From Pacificoceanicola onchidii (GTDB lineage Bacteria > Pseudomonadota > Alphaproteobacteria > Rhodobacterales > Rhodobacteraceae): a stretch of DNA of 64,000 nucleotides. The translations under genes and the position numbers were made by a program. The notes below the pieces were generated by a model. It made no database searches. It had not been told where the DNA came from and worked only from the letters and a program-made list of their open reading frames with translations. The stretch spans positions 1 through 64,000 of the forward strand of contig NZ_SRXY01000011.1 in NCBI RefSeq assembly GCF_004804335.1, given 5' to 3'. Below, one piece after another: positions 26,275-34,952 of the stretch (within the stretch, counting starts at the first letter, position 1; every line of letters starts with the position of its first letter).

Positions 26275-26703
26275 ATGGCCAACGAGACGCCTTTAGAACG
26301 CGCACGACTCCGGAGCCTTCACGGCCGCCAGCAGGACGATGGTGTTCTTGTCATTCGAACGGTTGCAATGCCCGCCGACACCAATCCGGCGGGGGATGTA
26401 TTTGGCGGGTGGATCATGTCTCAAATGGATCTGGCGGCTGGAAACATGGCTGGGCGGGTGGCTCAGGGCCGAGGGGCAACCGTCGCGGTCGAAGCGATGC
26501 AGTTTCTTCGCCCCGTCAAGGTTGGGGATGAGGTGACACTTTATGCCACTCTCAATCATGTGGGCCGCACTTCGATGCGCATTCATGTCGATGTCTGGGC
26601 ACGCCCCCGATTTGGCAAACAGGCCAACAAAGTAACCGATGCCGACTTTGTCTTCGTCGCGTTGGACGAAGATGGAAATCCGAGGCAGATCCCCGACTTG
26701 TGA
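26275..26703 (+). CDS. Acyl-CoA thioesterase, hotdog fold (YciA-like)
   Basis: This 142-aa hotdog-fold thioesterase hydrolyses acyl-CoA to free acid and CoA. The family pattern is clear: MPADTNPAGDVFGGWIMSQMD carries the catalytic Asn/Asp region, and VAVEAMQFLRPVKVGDEV follows. Length is normal. The gene stands alone between the terminator at 26.2 kb and a 541-base gap. It may be housekeeping rather than part of the pathway. Confidence 0.9.
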   Translation: MANETPLERARLRSLHGRQQDDGVLVIRTVAMPADTNPAGDVFGGWIMSQMDLAAGNMAGRVAQGRGATVAVEAMQFLRPVKVGDEVTLYATLNHVGRTSMRIHVDVWARPRFGKQANKVTDADFVFVALDEDGNPRQIPDL

Positions 26704-27244
26704 CAGGCACTCGGGCCGCCGTCGGTACTGACGAAGCCTAGGGAACCTGCTGGCCATCTGGTCAAACCCAAGCCGGAGCCGCTTGCTTTGGCCGGTCAGA
26801 GTGCAGGCTGCATGAGATAGAACGGCAAACCTGTGTTCACCATAGGTAGCGGGCTCCCGCCGGTGTGGGTGCTCAACTGATATGTGCAATCCAATCGGCG
26901 TAAAGACAACACCCTGAATCGCATCGAGGAAGAACTGGGTTGTCGGTTTTCAGCGCGGAAAAGATGAATCTGATTCACCTGAAAATGAGTTTTTTTCGAA
27001 TTGAAGGATACCGTCAACTGCTCCTTTCTGAGGGCCTGACGGAAATTTCGGGCCGGGATGAACACACAGGTTGCGCGATTGAAAAAGCCTTCAGCGCTTG
27101 GCTCGGACGCTGTGGGCCGTGCCTTGGAGTTCGAAGCGGAGTTCTGACGTCCGGGGAAACAGCGACCAAAAATTACACGAAGACATGCGGGGCGGGCACC
27201 TTGTTCCGGACCTGTAGCCAAAGCCAACAATCAGGGAGACGAAC
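26704..27244. other. 541-base gap without a convincing gene
   Basis: I see no supportable coding region; the short frames lack ribosome sites and family features. There is a perfect 13-bp palindrome, TGAATCTGATTCA, at 26965-26977, and AT-rich sequence with a T run near 26990. This is probably the promoter region of the BCCT transporter. Confidence 0.5.
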
Positions 27245-29071
27245 ATGACGATAAAACCCCCATTCACCGACCTTGAGGTCACAACCCAAGACAGGGGCTT
27301 CTATGAGGGTCACAGTCTTCAGATTGCACTCTTTTCAAAAGCCATCATGGTCGGCCTGGTGCTCTGGGCGCTGATCTTTCCGGCCAATGCAAACGGCACC
27401 CTGGGCAGCTGGAACTCCCAACTGCTTGCGATCTTCAACCAGTTTTACGTCGTGATCGTTGGCGTGTTCTTCTTCTTTTTGATTGCTGTTGCGATCATCC
27501 CAAGCACGGGCCGCCGCATCATGGGATCGTCTGGCGAAGCGCCGGAGTTTTCCAACTTCTCGTGGTTCTCGATGATGTTTGGTGCCGGTCTGGGTGTTGG
27601 TCTGATGGTATTTGCAACCGCCGAGCCACTGGGACTGTGGGGGTCCAACCCCGTTGTCCTGTCACAAGCGGTCGAACCCAACACCGAAGACGCTTTGCAA
27701 TCCGGGTATCGCTACACGTTCCTGCATTATGGTTTCCATGCCTGGGCGATTTACGTCGTCACCGGGCTCAGCCTTGCCTACTACGCTTACACCCGCGACA
27801 TGCCGCTCACGATCCGCACCGCGTTGACGCCCTTGTTCGGCAGCGCAATGAACGGGTTTCTTGGCCATGTGGTCGACGTTCTCGGGGTTGTCGCGACCAT
27901 TCTTGGCGTGTCGGTGACCATCGGTTACGGCGTGTCGCAGTTCATTGACGGGCTTTATGCGATCACAGGCATGGCCTGGATCATGGATCTGACCGGAGAC
28001 GCACCCAAGCCGGGCGCAGTCGGATTGATTGCCGGTCTTGTGGTCATCATGGGATTGTCCATCATCTCCGCCGTGTCCGGTGTCGGGCGGGGCGTGAAGT
28101 ACCTGTCGAACCTCAATCTGGTGCTGTCGCTGGTCCTGCTGCTGACCTTTGTTGTGTTTGGATCGTTTCTCTTTGCAATGACAACCTACGCATCGGCCAT
28201 GGTTGACTACGTCTTCAACTTCTTGTCGCTGAGCTTCTCAGCCCATGGTCCGCAATCAGCGTCCGATTTTGCCACGGCCTTGCCGGCAGAGGCCGCGCCG
28301 TTTGCCGATGCTCTGCGTGGTGGCGCGACAAGCCCATGGGGCAGCTATGATGGGTTCGTGTCCGGCCTTGAAGGCGACGCGGCGGCCTTGTCAGGGGACG
28401 TTCTCGCGCAGGTGTATGCGGCAGGCGAACAAGGTCGGCAGTTTGGGTGGCAGTCTGGCTGGACAACCTTCTACTGGGCATGGTGGATCGCATTCTCTCC
28501 GTTTGTAGGCCTGTTCCTTGCGCGTATCTCCAAAGGCCGCACGGTGCGCGAGTTCATTATCGGCTGTGTCATCGCGCCGTCTCTGGTCTGCTTTGCCTGG
28601 ATGACCATCCTGGGCGGCACGGCAATTGACCTGGAACTCACGGGCGGTGCTGACGGCGCCATCATTGGCGCTTCGAACACGGCCAAGCTCTTTGTCACCT
28701 TGGGAGAGATGATCTCTGGTGGTCTGCTCACAGCAATCACCGTCATGTGCGTGGTGCTGATCATGACCTTCCTTGTGACCTCGGCAGACTCTGGCATTCT
28801 GGTGATGAACACCATCATGTCGGGCGGCGACCAGGAGATCGGAAACAAGCACAAGATCGTTTGGGGTGTCATCCTCACGGCTGTTATCGGCGCCTTGATC
28901 ATGGCGGCGGGGGAAAACAATCCGCTGGATGCGCTCCGCAATGCCATGATCATCGGGGCACTGCCGTTTACGATGGTGATGGGATTGATGTGTCTCGCGC
29001 TTGCCAAAGCCCTGTTCCGGGATGGTCAGCGCGAAAAGCACGGCGTGCGTGACGCCGAACCTGCCGAGTAG
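27245..29071 (+). CDS. BCCT-family betaine/choline/carnitine transporter
   Basis: This 608-aa inner-membrane transporter takes up quaternary ammonium compounds with a sodium or proton gradient. The BCCT marks are GAGLGVGLMVF, the WTTFYWAWWIAFSPFVGLFLARISKGRT signature (two short pieces of it are WAWWIAFSP and ARISKGRT), and FLVTSADSG. About 12 helices are predicted. A longer than usual polar insert lies ahead of the signature, near residues 330-400. The start is ATG 27245, after AGGGAGACG. It stands alone, ending in a 10-bp hairpin. A betaine-type substrate is family knowledge. Confidence 0.94.
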   Translation: MTIKPPFTDLEVTTQDRGFYEGHSLQIALFSKAIMVGLVLWALIFPANANGTLGSWNSQLLAIFNQFYVVIVGVFFFFLIAVAIIPSTGRRIMGSSGEAPEFSNFSWFSMMFGAGLGVGLMVFATAEPLGLWGSNPVVLSQAVEPNTEDALQSGYRYTFLHYGFHAWAIYVVTGLSLAYYAYTRDMPLTIRTALTPLFGSAMNGFLGHVVDVLGVVATILGVSVTIGYGVSQFIDGLYAITGMAWIMDLTGDAPKPGAVGLIAGLVVIMGLSIISAVSGVGRGVKYLSNLNLVLSLVLLLTFVVFGSFLFAMTTYASAMVDYVFNFLSLSFSAHGPQSASDFATALPAEAAPFADALRGGATSPWGSYDGFVSGLEGDAAALSGDVLAQVYAAGEQGRQFGWQSGWTTFYWAWWIAFSPFVGLFLARISKGRTVREFIIGCVIAPSLVCFAWMTILGGTAIDLELTGGADGAIIGASNTAKLFVTLGEMISGGLLTAITVMCVVLIMTFLVTSADSGILVMNTIMSGGDQEIGNKHKIVWGVILTAVIGALIMAAGENNPLDALRNAMIIGALPFTMVMGLMCLALAKALFRDGQREKHGVRDAEPAE

Positions 29072-29089
29072 GGTTCGAGAGCACTCTGT

Positions 29090-29119
29090 CATACGCCCGG
29101 TTTGTAGATCGGGCGTATG
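29090..29119 (+). terminator. Hairpin after the BCCT gene
   Basis: CATACGCCCG (29090-29099) and CGGGCGTATG (29110-29119) form a perfect 10-bp stem 18 bases after the stop. It lacks a T tract but is stable, and probably ends the BCCT transcript. Confidence 0.55.
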
Positions 29120-29300
29120 ATGTCGCGCCTTCAGCGCAAACCCTTGGTAATTCGCGTGGCAAGGTGTGTGCGAGCCTGCGACACTTTTAACATAAGACAG
29201 ATTACCGGAGATTTAGGTGGGTCGCAAACGCAGCCCAGTCTAGGCTACATACAAATCGCGCCGGAGGGACTGCTCAGACGTTGACAAAAGACGCTGTGGT

Positions 29301-29963
29301 TCAACGCGCGCAGGCGCTCTCCAGAAACTTCGAGAAGCCCGCCAGAAACGATCCCACACGCGCCGCGACATATTGGTCGACTTCCACCGAAGGCGGCACT
29401 TTGAAAACCCATTGCCGGACACCGAGATAGAAAAAGCTGGAGTGAAAACTCCAGATCAGCTCCATCGCCATTGCCCTGTCGTTCGGGTCTTTGGGTTCTT
29501 CCAGCCCCATGGCCTGAAGTTGTTCCGCTAGGATAGGCTCGAATATGCGCCGTTGCAGCATGGCAATGTAGCGCTGCGAGATGACCGGTTCATCAAAGGC
29601 TGACAGCAGAAAGATCCGCACCCAGTCTTTTTGCAAAACTACCCGGGCATAGTCGCTCAGATAGGTTTCGAGGCGATCTTGCATGCTGCGGCTACGGTCC
29701 ACCAGGATCTCATCCCACTCCGGGTTCCAACGCCCCATGTAGACCCGGTCGTAGATCTTATCGATGATTTCTTCCTTGGTGGAAAAATAGCGGTACAACA
29801 GGCTTTGGCTGATCCCCAGATGCGCCGCAAGTTCGCGTGTGGAGAAGGAAAACCCGCGTTCGGACACGATTTCGATGGCACCGTTGATGATCCGGTGTTC
29901 CCGCTCTTGCGGAGAGAGCCGTGTCCGTTTCTTCTTGGAGGGTTCTGCTTGGGTTTCAGTCAT
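29301..29963 (-). CDS. TetR-family transcriptional regulator
   Basis: This 220-aa one-domain repressor has an N-terminal helix-turn-helix of the TetR type (FSTRELAAHLGISQSLLYRYFSTKEEI, about residues 40-65) and a helical effector-binding C-terminal part. It has a lysine/arginine-rich start (KKKRTR). It is convergent with the BCCT gene and lies downstream of the PHA operon's last gene in the same direction, 260 bases away. Its target is not clear; the BCCT transporter or PHA operon are the nearest candidates. Confidence 0.9.
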   Translation of the reverse strand: MTETQAEPSKKKRTRLSPQEREHRIINGAIEIVSERGFSFSTRELAAHLGISQSLLYRYFSTKEEIIDKIYDRVYMGRWNPEWDEILVDRSRSMQDRLETYLSDYARVVLQKDWVRIFLLSAFDEPVISQRYIAMLQRRIFEPILAEQLQAMGLEEPKDPNDRAMAMELIWSFHSSFFYLGVRQWVFKVPPSVEVDQYVAARVGSFLAGFSKFLESACAR

Positions 29964-30223
29964 TTACTAGGCTTGTTTTGCAATGCAGGCACGGCTTTCG
30001 GTCGGGGTTCAATGCGGTGAACACTGACGTTTGGTCCTACCCTAGTGCATTGTGAAACCGGGCGAAACGGAGCGATCCGGCGAAAGACGGAAACTGATGC
30101 AAGACGGATCATCTGGCTTCAGATCTTTGACGCGTCGAAAAGAGCGAGCCAAGACGCGACAACAATCAATTATGCGCGGGCGTTTGGTATGGCGCGGGTT
30201 AAGGTGAACCGACTTGGGTTACC

Positions 30224-31120
30224 CTATTTTTGGTCGTCGGTGTCCGCGAGCCACTCTTTGATTTCGTTGATCTGGCTCGGTGTGTTGAGGGTTGGTACGT
30301 GGCCGATGCCGTCGAATTCGATCACCGATGCGTGGGGCAGTCTTTCGAGCATTTTGTCGCGCAGGCGTTCTGTCAGGAAGTCGGATTGTGTTCCGCGCAG
30401 GATCAGAACCGGGCAGGTGATGGCATCCCAGTATTTCCAGATGTTGAAGTGCATGAACATGAAGTAGCGGCGGAAGTTTGAGATGATGCCGGGATCATGG
30501 TGTTGATGATAGCCGGTTTCGGTCTCGAACGCGCTGGTACGTGCCATTTTTGCCCAGTCGTCATTGGTCATCGGGCCGAAGGGGGAGAGCGTTTCGCGCA
30601 GGTGCGCTTCGACATCGTCCAGCGTCTCGAACTCGGTTTTTGTCTGCACGTAGGAGGTGATCCGGCGCAGCGCCGCGTAGGGGATTTCCGGGGCCACGTC
30701 ATTGATGATCAGGCGGCGGATGGGCGAGCCTTCCATGCCCGCGAGGGAAATCCCGATCAGGCCGCCGAGCGACGTGCCGAGCCAGTCCACCTGCGGCAGC
30801 CCCGTGCGCGCCAGCAAGGTGGTCATGTCCATGTTGTATTGCAGCAGATTGTAGTCGCTGGCGTCCCGGAGCCAGTCGCTTTGCCCGCGCCCGGCCAGGT
30901 CTGCACAAATGACGCGCATCTGCGGCGACAACGCCTGCGCAACCTGATCGAAGTCGCGCGCGTTGCGGGTTAGGCCGTGCACGCAAACAAGACAGTCCTG
31001 AGCATCAGGGTCGCCCCAGTCGCTGTAAGCCACGTCGTGAAAGCCGTGCCGGGAGACACAGCGGACTTTGGAAACGGTGTCAGGCATTGTCTCGGGGCTG
31101 ATATCGTTGGTCTTGTTCAT
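30224..31120 (-). CDS. Alpha/beta hydrolase
   Basis: This 298-aa alpha/beta hydrolase fold enzyme has the oxyanion HGLTRNARDF region near 50, the nucleophile elbow GTSLGG near 116-121, an acid in ILRGTQSDFL and the catalytic histidine in GIGHVPTL. It could be an esterase, thioesterase or PHA-oligomer hydrolase. Its ATG overlaps the CoA-transferase stop by four bases, so it is the last gene of the PHA operon. That context favours hydrolysis of hydroxyacyl esters or oligomers, but this is inference. Confidence 0.85.
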   Translation of the reverse strand: MNKTNDISPETMPDTVSKVRCVSRHGFHDVAYSDWGDPDAQDCLVCVHGLTRNARDFDQVAQALSPQMRVICADLAGRGQSDWLRDASDYNLLQYNMDMTTLLARTGLPQVDWLGTSLGGLIGISLAGMEGSPIRRLIINDVAPEIPYAALRRITSYVQTKTEFETLDDVEAHLRETLSPFGPMTNDDWAKMARTSAFETETGYHQHHDPGIISNFRRYFMFMHFNIWKYWDAITCPVLILRGTQSDFLTERLRDKMLERLPHASVIEFDGIGHVPTLNTPSQINEIKEWLADTDDQK

Positions 31121-33036
31121 TCTGCTCGTGATACGATGGCATTCGAGATCTCGCGCGCGCTGACATCCCGTTTGGCCAGTTCAGCGCCGAATTTGCTGCG
31201 CAGGAACGGATTTTTCGTCAACCGCGTGGCGCTGCGGTAGAAGGTTTTTTCCAACTCCGCGATCACATCTTGATACGCCGTTTCCAGATGCGGCGCGAGG
31301 GAAAACCCATCGTAATGCACGATGCAATCGACCTGTTGCTCGAAGCCGCGGCAGAGTGCCTTCACAGTGTTGCTCAGCCGTGTCAGGTCTTCGGGGTCCG
31401 ACAGGGTATAGCCCCGGAAGTTCACCTTCAGTTGTCGCCGGTCCGGATCAAAGGATATCCGGTTCTGTATCTCGGCATCGAGAAAATCGGCCCGCAGCCC
31501 CATGGCGTCGGGGGCAAAGATACGCGGGTCCATCGTGGTCACGTTGCCCATCTTTGGCGCGAAGTCCAGTTGCGACAGGATGTCCTTTTCAATGTCGATG
31601 CCGGGGGCTACTTCCAGCAGTTCCAGCCCCGCCCTGCCAACGCCAAAGACGCAGCGTTCGGTCACGTAGAGAACTTCCTGCCCGGTCTCGACCGCAAAGG
31701 CGCCGGAGAAGGTGATCTGCTCGACGTCCTGCACGAACTTGCGCACCTTGCCTTCTTGGGCGATCCGCAGCCTGCCTGCCTCCAGGGCGATTTTCAAACC
31801 ACCCGCAGTCAGCGTGCCGGCCAGCACAAGGCGGCTGGCGTTTTGCGAGATGTTGATAAAGCCGCCTGCCCCGGCAAAGCGCGGGCCGAACTTGGACACG
31901 TTGACGTTGCCATGGCGGTCCGTCTGGGCCATTCCAAGACAGGCCATGTCCAGACCACCGCCATCGTAGAAATCGAACTGGGTGCTTTGCGGCACAATCG
32001 CGTCCGGGTTGAGGCCGGCCCCGAAGTTCATGCCGCCCTGCGGCAGCCCGCCTATGACGCCCGGCTCGGCGGTGAGCGTAACGTGGTCCAGCAGGCCTTC
32101 TTCGGCGGCAACTGCGGCGACTCCTTCGGGCATGCCGATCCCGAGGTTCACAACACCGCCGATGGGTAGCTCCATCGCCGCCCGCCGTGCAATGATCTTG
32201 CGTTCATCGAGCGGGATCGGGTCCAGTTGGTCGAGCGGCTGGCGCAGCTCTCCGGAGAAGGCATGATTGTAGGGTGTTGCGTAGGTTTGCCGATGGTTTT
32301 CCGGCTCGGAGATTACCAACCCGTCGACGAGAGCGCCGGGCACCATGACCCGTTTGGGCATGAGCGAGCCGGTAACCGCCATCCGCTCGACCTGAACAAT
32401 CACCACGCCGTCGGAGTTATGCGCCGCCATGGCCTGCGCGGTCGTGTCGAGCTTCAGCGCCTCGCGTTCCATCGTCGCGTTGCCCATGGGATCCGCCGTC
32501 GTTGCGCGCAGAAGGGCGACATCAATCGGAAAGGCCTTGTAGAAAAGCCACTCTTCGCCATTCCAGTTTTGCAGCTCAACCAGATCCTCCGTGGTCCGAT
32601 CGTTGATCTTCCCGCCGCTCAACCTTGGATCAACAAGGGTTCGCAAGCCAACTTTTGACAGCATCCCTGGCTTGCCGCCGGCGATTTCGCGGTAGAGCTG
32701 GCTGACACAGCCAAGCGGTAGATTATAGGCTTCGATCTCGCCGTTCATGGCCATCTGCGCGAGCTTCGGCACAAGCGACCAATGCCCCCCGACCCCCCGT
32801 TTGACCAATCCGGGATGGGCCAGCCGGTTCAGGCCGCGATCTTTCCCGTCTCCCGGCGCCGCCGCAAAAACCAGTGTCAGGTTCTTGGGGTGGCCGGTTT
32901 TCAGGAATCTGTCTTCGAGCGCGATCAAGAGCTCGTCCGGCGTGCCAATGCCGACAAAACCTGACACGCAGACGGTATCGCCGTCGCGAATGACAGAGAC
33001 TGCCTCCGCGGCCGTCACCAGCTTTTGCGTAGGCAT
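31117..33036 (-). CDS. Fused two-subunit CoA-transferase (family I)
   Basis: This 639-aa acyl-CoA:carboxylate CoA-transferase has the alpha and beta modules in one chain. The N-terminal module starts with GDTVCVSGFVGIGTPDEL, and the C-terminal module begins near residue 285 with MELPIGGVVNLGIGMPEGV. The catalytic glutamate is Glu324 in LTAEPGVIGGLPQGG. It moves CoA between a donor such as acetyl-CoA and an organic acid. It lies four bases after phaC and overlaps the hydrolase. In this operon it may activate a hydroxy acid for polymerisation or recycle CoA. The acyl specificity is unknown. Confidence 0.9.
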   Translation of the reverse strand: MPTQKLVTAAEAVSVIRDGDTVCVSGFVGIGTPDELLIALEDRFLKTGHPKNLTLVFAAAPGDGKDRGLNRLAHPGLVKRGVGGHWSLVPKLAQMAMNGEIEAYNLPLGCVSQLYREIAGGKPGMLSKVGLRTLVDPRLSGGKINDRTTEDLVELQNWNGEEWLFYKAFPIDVALLRATTADPMGNATMEREALKLDTTAQAMAAHNSDGVVIVQVERMAVTGSLMPKRVMVPGALVDGLVISEPENHRQTYATPYNHAFSGELRQPLDQLDPIPLDERKIIARRAAMELPIGGVVNLGIGMPEGVAAVAAEEGLLDHVTLTAEPGVIGGLPQGGMNFGAGLNPDAIVPQSTQFDFYDGGGLDMACLGMAQTDRHGNVNVSKFGPRFAGAGGFINISQNASRLVLAGTLTAGGLKIALEAGRLRIAQEGKVRKFVQDVEQITFSGAFAVETGQEVLYVTERCVFGVGRAGLELLEVAPGIDIEKDILSQLDFAPKMGNVTTMDPRIFAPDAMGLRADFLDAEIQNRISFDPDRRQLKVNFRGYTLSDPEDLTRLSNTVKALCRGFEQQVDCIVHYDGFSLAPHLETAYQDVIAELEKTFYRSATRLTKNPFLRSKFGAELAKRDVSAREISNAIVSRAE

Positions 33037-33040
33037 GGCG

Positions 33041-34147
33041 CTAGCCTCGCTTCTTCAGCCAGTCGAAGACGCCGTCACTGACGATGCCCTGACTTTTGCT
33101 GCTGACATAGACGCCAACGTGCCCACCGGGCAGCGCGATCTCGGTGTAATCCGAGGTGCCGACATACTTTTCCAGCGCCTGCGAAGAGGGCGGCGGGATG
33201 ATATGATCTTGGAGCGCGTACACGTTGAGTACGGGCATCGTGATGTCGGCCAGATTCACGCGTTCCCCGAAGAGCTCGAACGTGCCCCGGATCAGCTGGT
33301 TTTCCTTGTAGAGCTCGATCAGCCATTGCAGGGCGGCCGCGCCCGGATGATGCGGTCGATCCGCCAGCCATCGCTCCATCCTGAGGAAGTTCAGCAGTTT
33401 CTTCTCGTTGGAGGCCGCTTCTACCAGATCCAGATTGTATTTCGTCAGCGTCCGAATGGGCGTCATCATCTGGAAAACACTGGCCATGATCTCGCCCGGC
33501 AGGTTCCCGAAGGCCTGGATCATACGCTCGATGTCTTCGTCCTCGAGATTGCGGGTCCACAGGTTCAGAAACCCATGGGTTTCGTCGGCGTCTTCGAGAT
33601 CTCCCTGAAAGTCGATCGGGGTGATGGTCAGGATCAGGTTCTTGACCTTTTCGGGATGCGTGGCGGCATAGAGCGTCGAAAAAACGCCGCCCTCGCAGAT
33701 ACCAAGCAGCGAGACTTTGTCGACCCCGGCCTGCTCGCAGATCACGTCGACACAGTCATCCATGAACCAGCCGACGTAGTCATCAAGCGTGGTATATCGG
33801 TCTGTCCGCGAAGGATTGCCCCAGTCCACCACGTAGAGATCGACGCCACGCGCCAGCAGATTGCGCACAAGGCTCCGGTCTTCCTGAAGATCGGCCATGG
33901 TGTAGCGCCCGATCAGACCATAGACGATCAGGACCGGCCCGGTCTGAACCTCGACGCCTTCCAGACGATTGTATTTGTGCAGCGTCACCTTGCCATCCTG
34001 ATGGATGAGCGTTTTGGGTGTCGCGCCGACATCAATCTCGTCGTCGTCGATCTCAGAAATGGCCTGTGCGCTTTTTGCGAGTTTCGTATAGAACTCAAGG
34101 GACTCGGCCATGGGGTTCGGCAGGTTCGGTGCATTGTCCGGGGTCAT
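33041..34147 (-). CDS. phaC: Class III PHA synthase catalytic subunit PhaC
   Basis: This 368-aa cytosolic polyester synthase polymerises hydroxyacyl-CoA into storage granules. Its length and features fit class III, which needs PhaE. The catalytic triad is Cys151 in the GICEGG elbow, Asp314 in LQDHIIPP and His343 in GGHVGVY. The start overlaps the phaE stop by four bases. The operon also holds a CoA-transferase and an Fe-alcohol dehydrogenase instead of the usual phaA/phaB genes. This suggests monomers other than 3-hydroxybutyrate, possibly 4-hydroxybutyrate. Confidence 0.95.
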   Translation of the reverse strand: MTPDNAPNLPNPMAESLEFYTKLAKSAQAISEIDDDEIDVGATPKTLIHQDGKVTLHKYNRLEGVEVQTGPVLIVYGLIGRYTMADLQEDRSLVRNLLARGVDLYVVDWGNPSRTDRYTTLDDYVGWFMDDCVDVICEQAGVDKVSLLGICEGGVFSTLYAATHPEKVKNLILTITPIDFQGDLEDADETHGFLNLWTRNLEDEDIERMIQAFGNLPGEIMASVFQMMTPIRTLTKYNLDLVEAASNEKKLLNFLRMERWLADRPHHPGAAALQWLIELYKENQLIRGTFELFGERVNLADITMPVLNVYALQDHIIPPPSSQALEKYVGTSDYTEIALPGGHVGVYVSSKSQGIVSDGVFDWLKKRG

Positions 34148-34944
34148 GAGCGCGCGCCCTTGGCTTTGGGGTTGGGTTTCTTGCTCTGCGCTTTCCCGAA
34201 GGACGCAGCTTTTTTCAGGCGTCGCATATCGCGCCGCAACACATGAACCTGTGCGTGCAGCTCATCGACTTCTGTCCGGGTGGGTATGGCATGGCGCGCG
34301 CACCAGGCTTCGACCAGCTCCCGCTCCCGCAGTTTGTAATCCACCCCGGCGCGCAGCAATTTGCGTTGCGCATCAAGGAAATCGCCGGTGCGCTGCGTGG
34401 CGATCAGCTCTTCATTGGCAATGTCCAGCCAGCGCTTCAGGTGATCGCCTGCGTCCTGCCCCCAGGATGCCGGATCCGCGCCGGCCTCTTTTGCAAAGCG
34501 CTGCTGCGCGCGCATCCAGGCTTTGGCGGTGACCACGCGGTAGGCGGAGCTTGCCTCCTTCAAACGCAGCCATTCTTCGGTTGTCTTGAGCTGCTGGCGT
34601 TCTATCGAAGCGAGATCCGAGAGGTTGGATCCATCTACGAGCTGCTGGATCGTCTTGTTGACCTCATCCGATCCGGCAAAGACGAACTGCCCGGGATCGA
34701 ACATGCGTTCGATCACCTCCGCGGCGATGCCGTCTGCCTTGGCCATGGGAAGCGCGGCCCCAAGCTGGCGGGACATGGCCTTGCCCTGCTCCAGAACCTT
34801 GGACCAGATCTCGTCGGTCTGGCCCATGTCCGGCGCGGCAGTGTTGATGGCATCCCAAAACGGGGCCTGCGCCTTCCACAGCTGGGCTTGCGCCTCCATC
34901 CAGGAGGCCATGAAAGGGTTGTTGAAAGATGTGTCGTCGCCCAT
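34144..34944 (-). CDS. phaE: PHA synthase subunit PhaE
   Basis: This 266-aa mostly helical protein lies directly ahead of phaC. It is rich in charged helices with an N-terminal WMEAQAQLWKAQAPFWDAI stretch, and the C-terminal coiled coil (VDELHAQVHVLRRDMRRLKKAA) is typical of PhaE. It ends in a lysine-rich tail. It activates PhaC in class III synthases. I start at ATG 34944, which has TGAGG six bases upstream; a GTG at 34956 is less likely because it overlaps the upstream gene. The assignment depends on position as well as sequence. Confidence 0.88.
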   Translation of the reverse strand: MGDDTSFNNPFMASWMEAQAQLWKAQAPFWDAINTAAPDMGQTDEIWSKVLEQGKAMSRQLGAALPMAKADGIAAEVIERMFDPGQFVFAGSDEVNKTIQQLVDGSNLSDLASIERQQLKTTEEWLRLKEASSAYRVVTAKAWMRAQQRFAKEAGADPASWGQDAGDHLKRWLDIANEELIATQRTGDFLDAQRKLLRAGVDYKLRERELVEAWCARHAIPTRTEVDELHAQVHVLRRDMRRLKKAASFGKAQSKKPNPKAKGARS

Positions 34945-34952
34945 ATCGCGCC

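Noticed and set aside
26940-27248. 102-codon plus-strand ORF before the BCCT gene
   Set aside because: No ribosome site, no family features, and it contains a palindrome; better read as upstream regulatory DNA.
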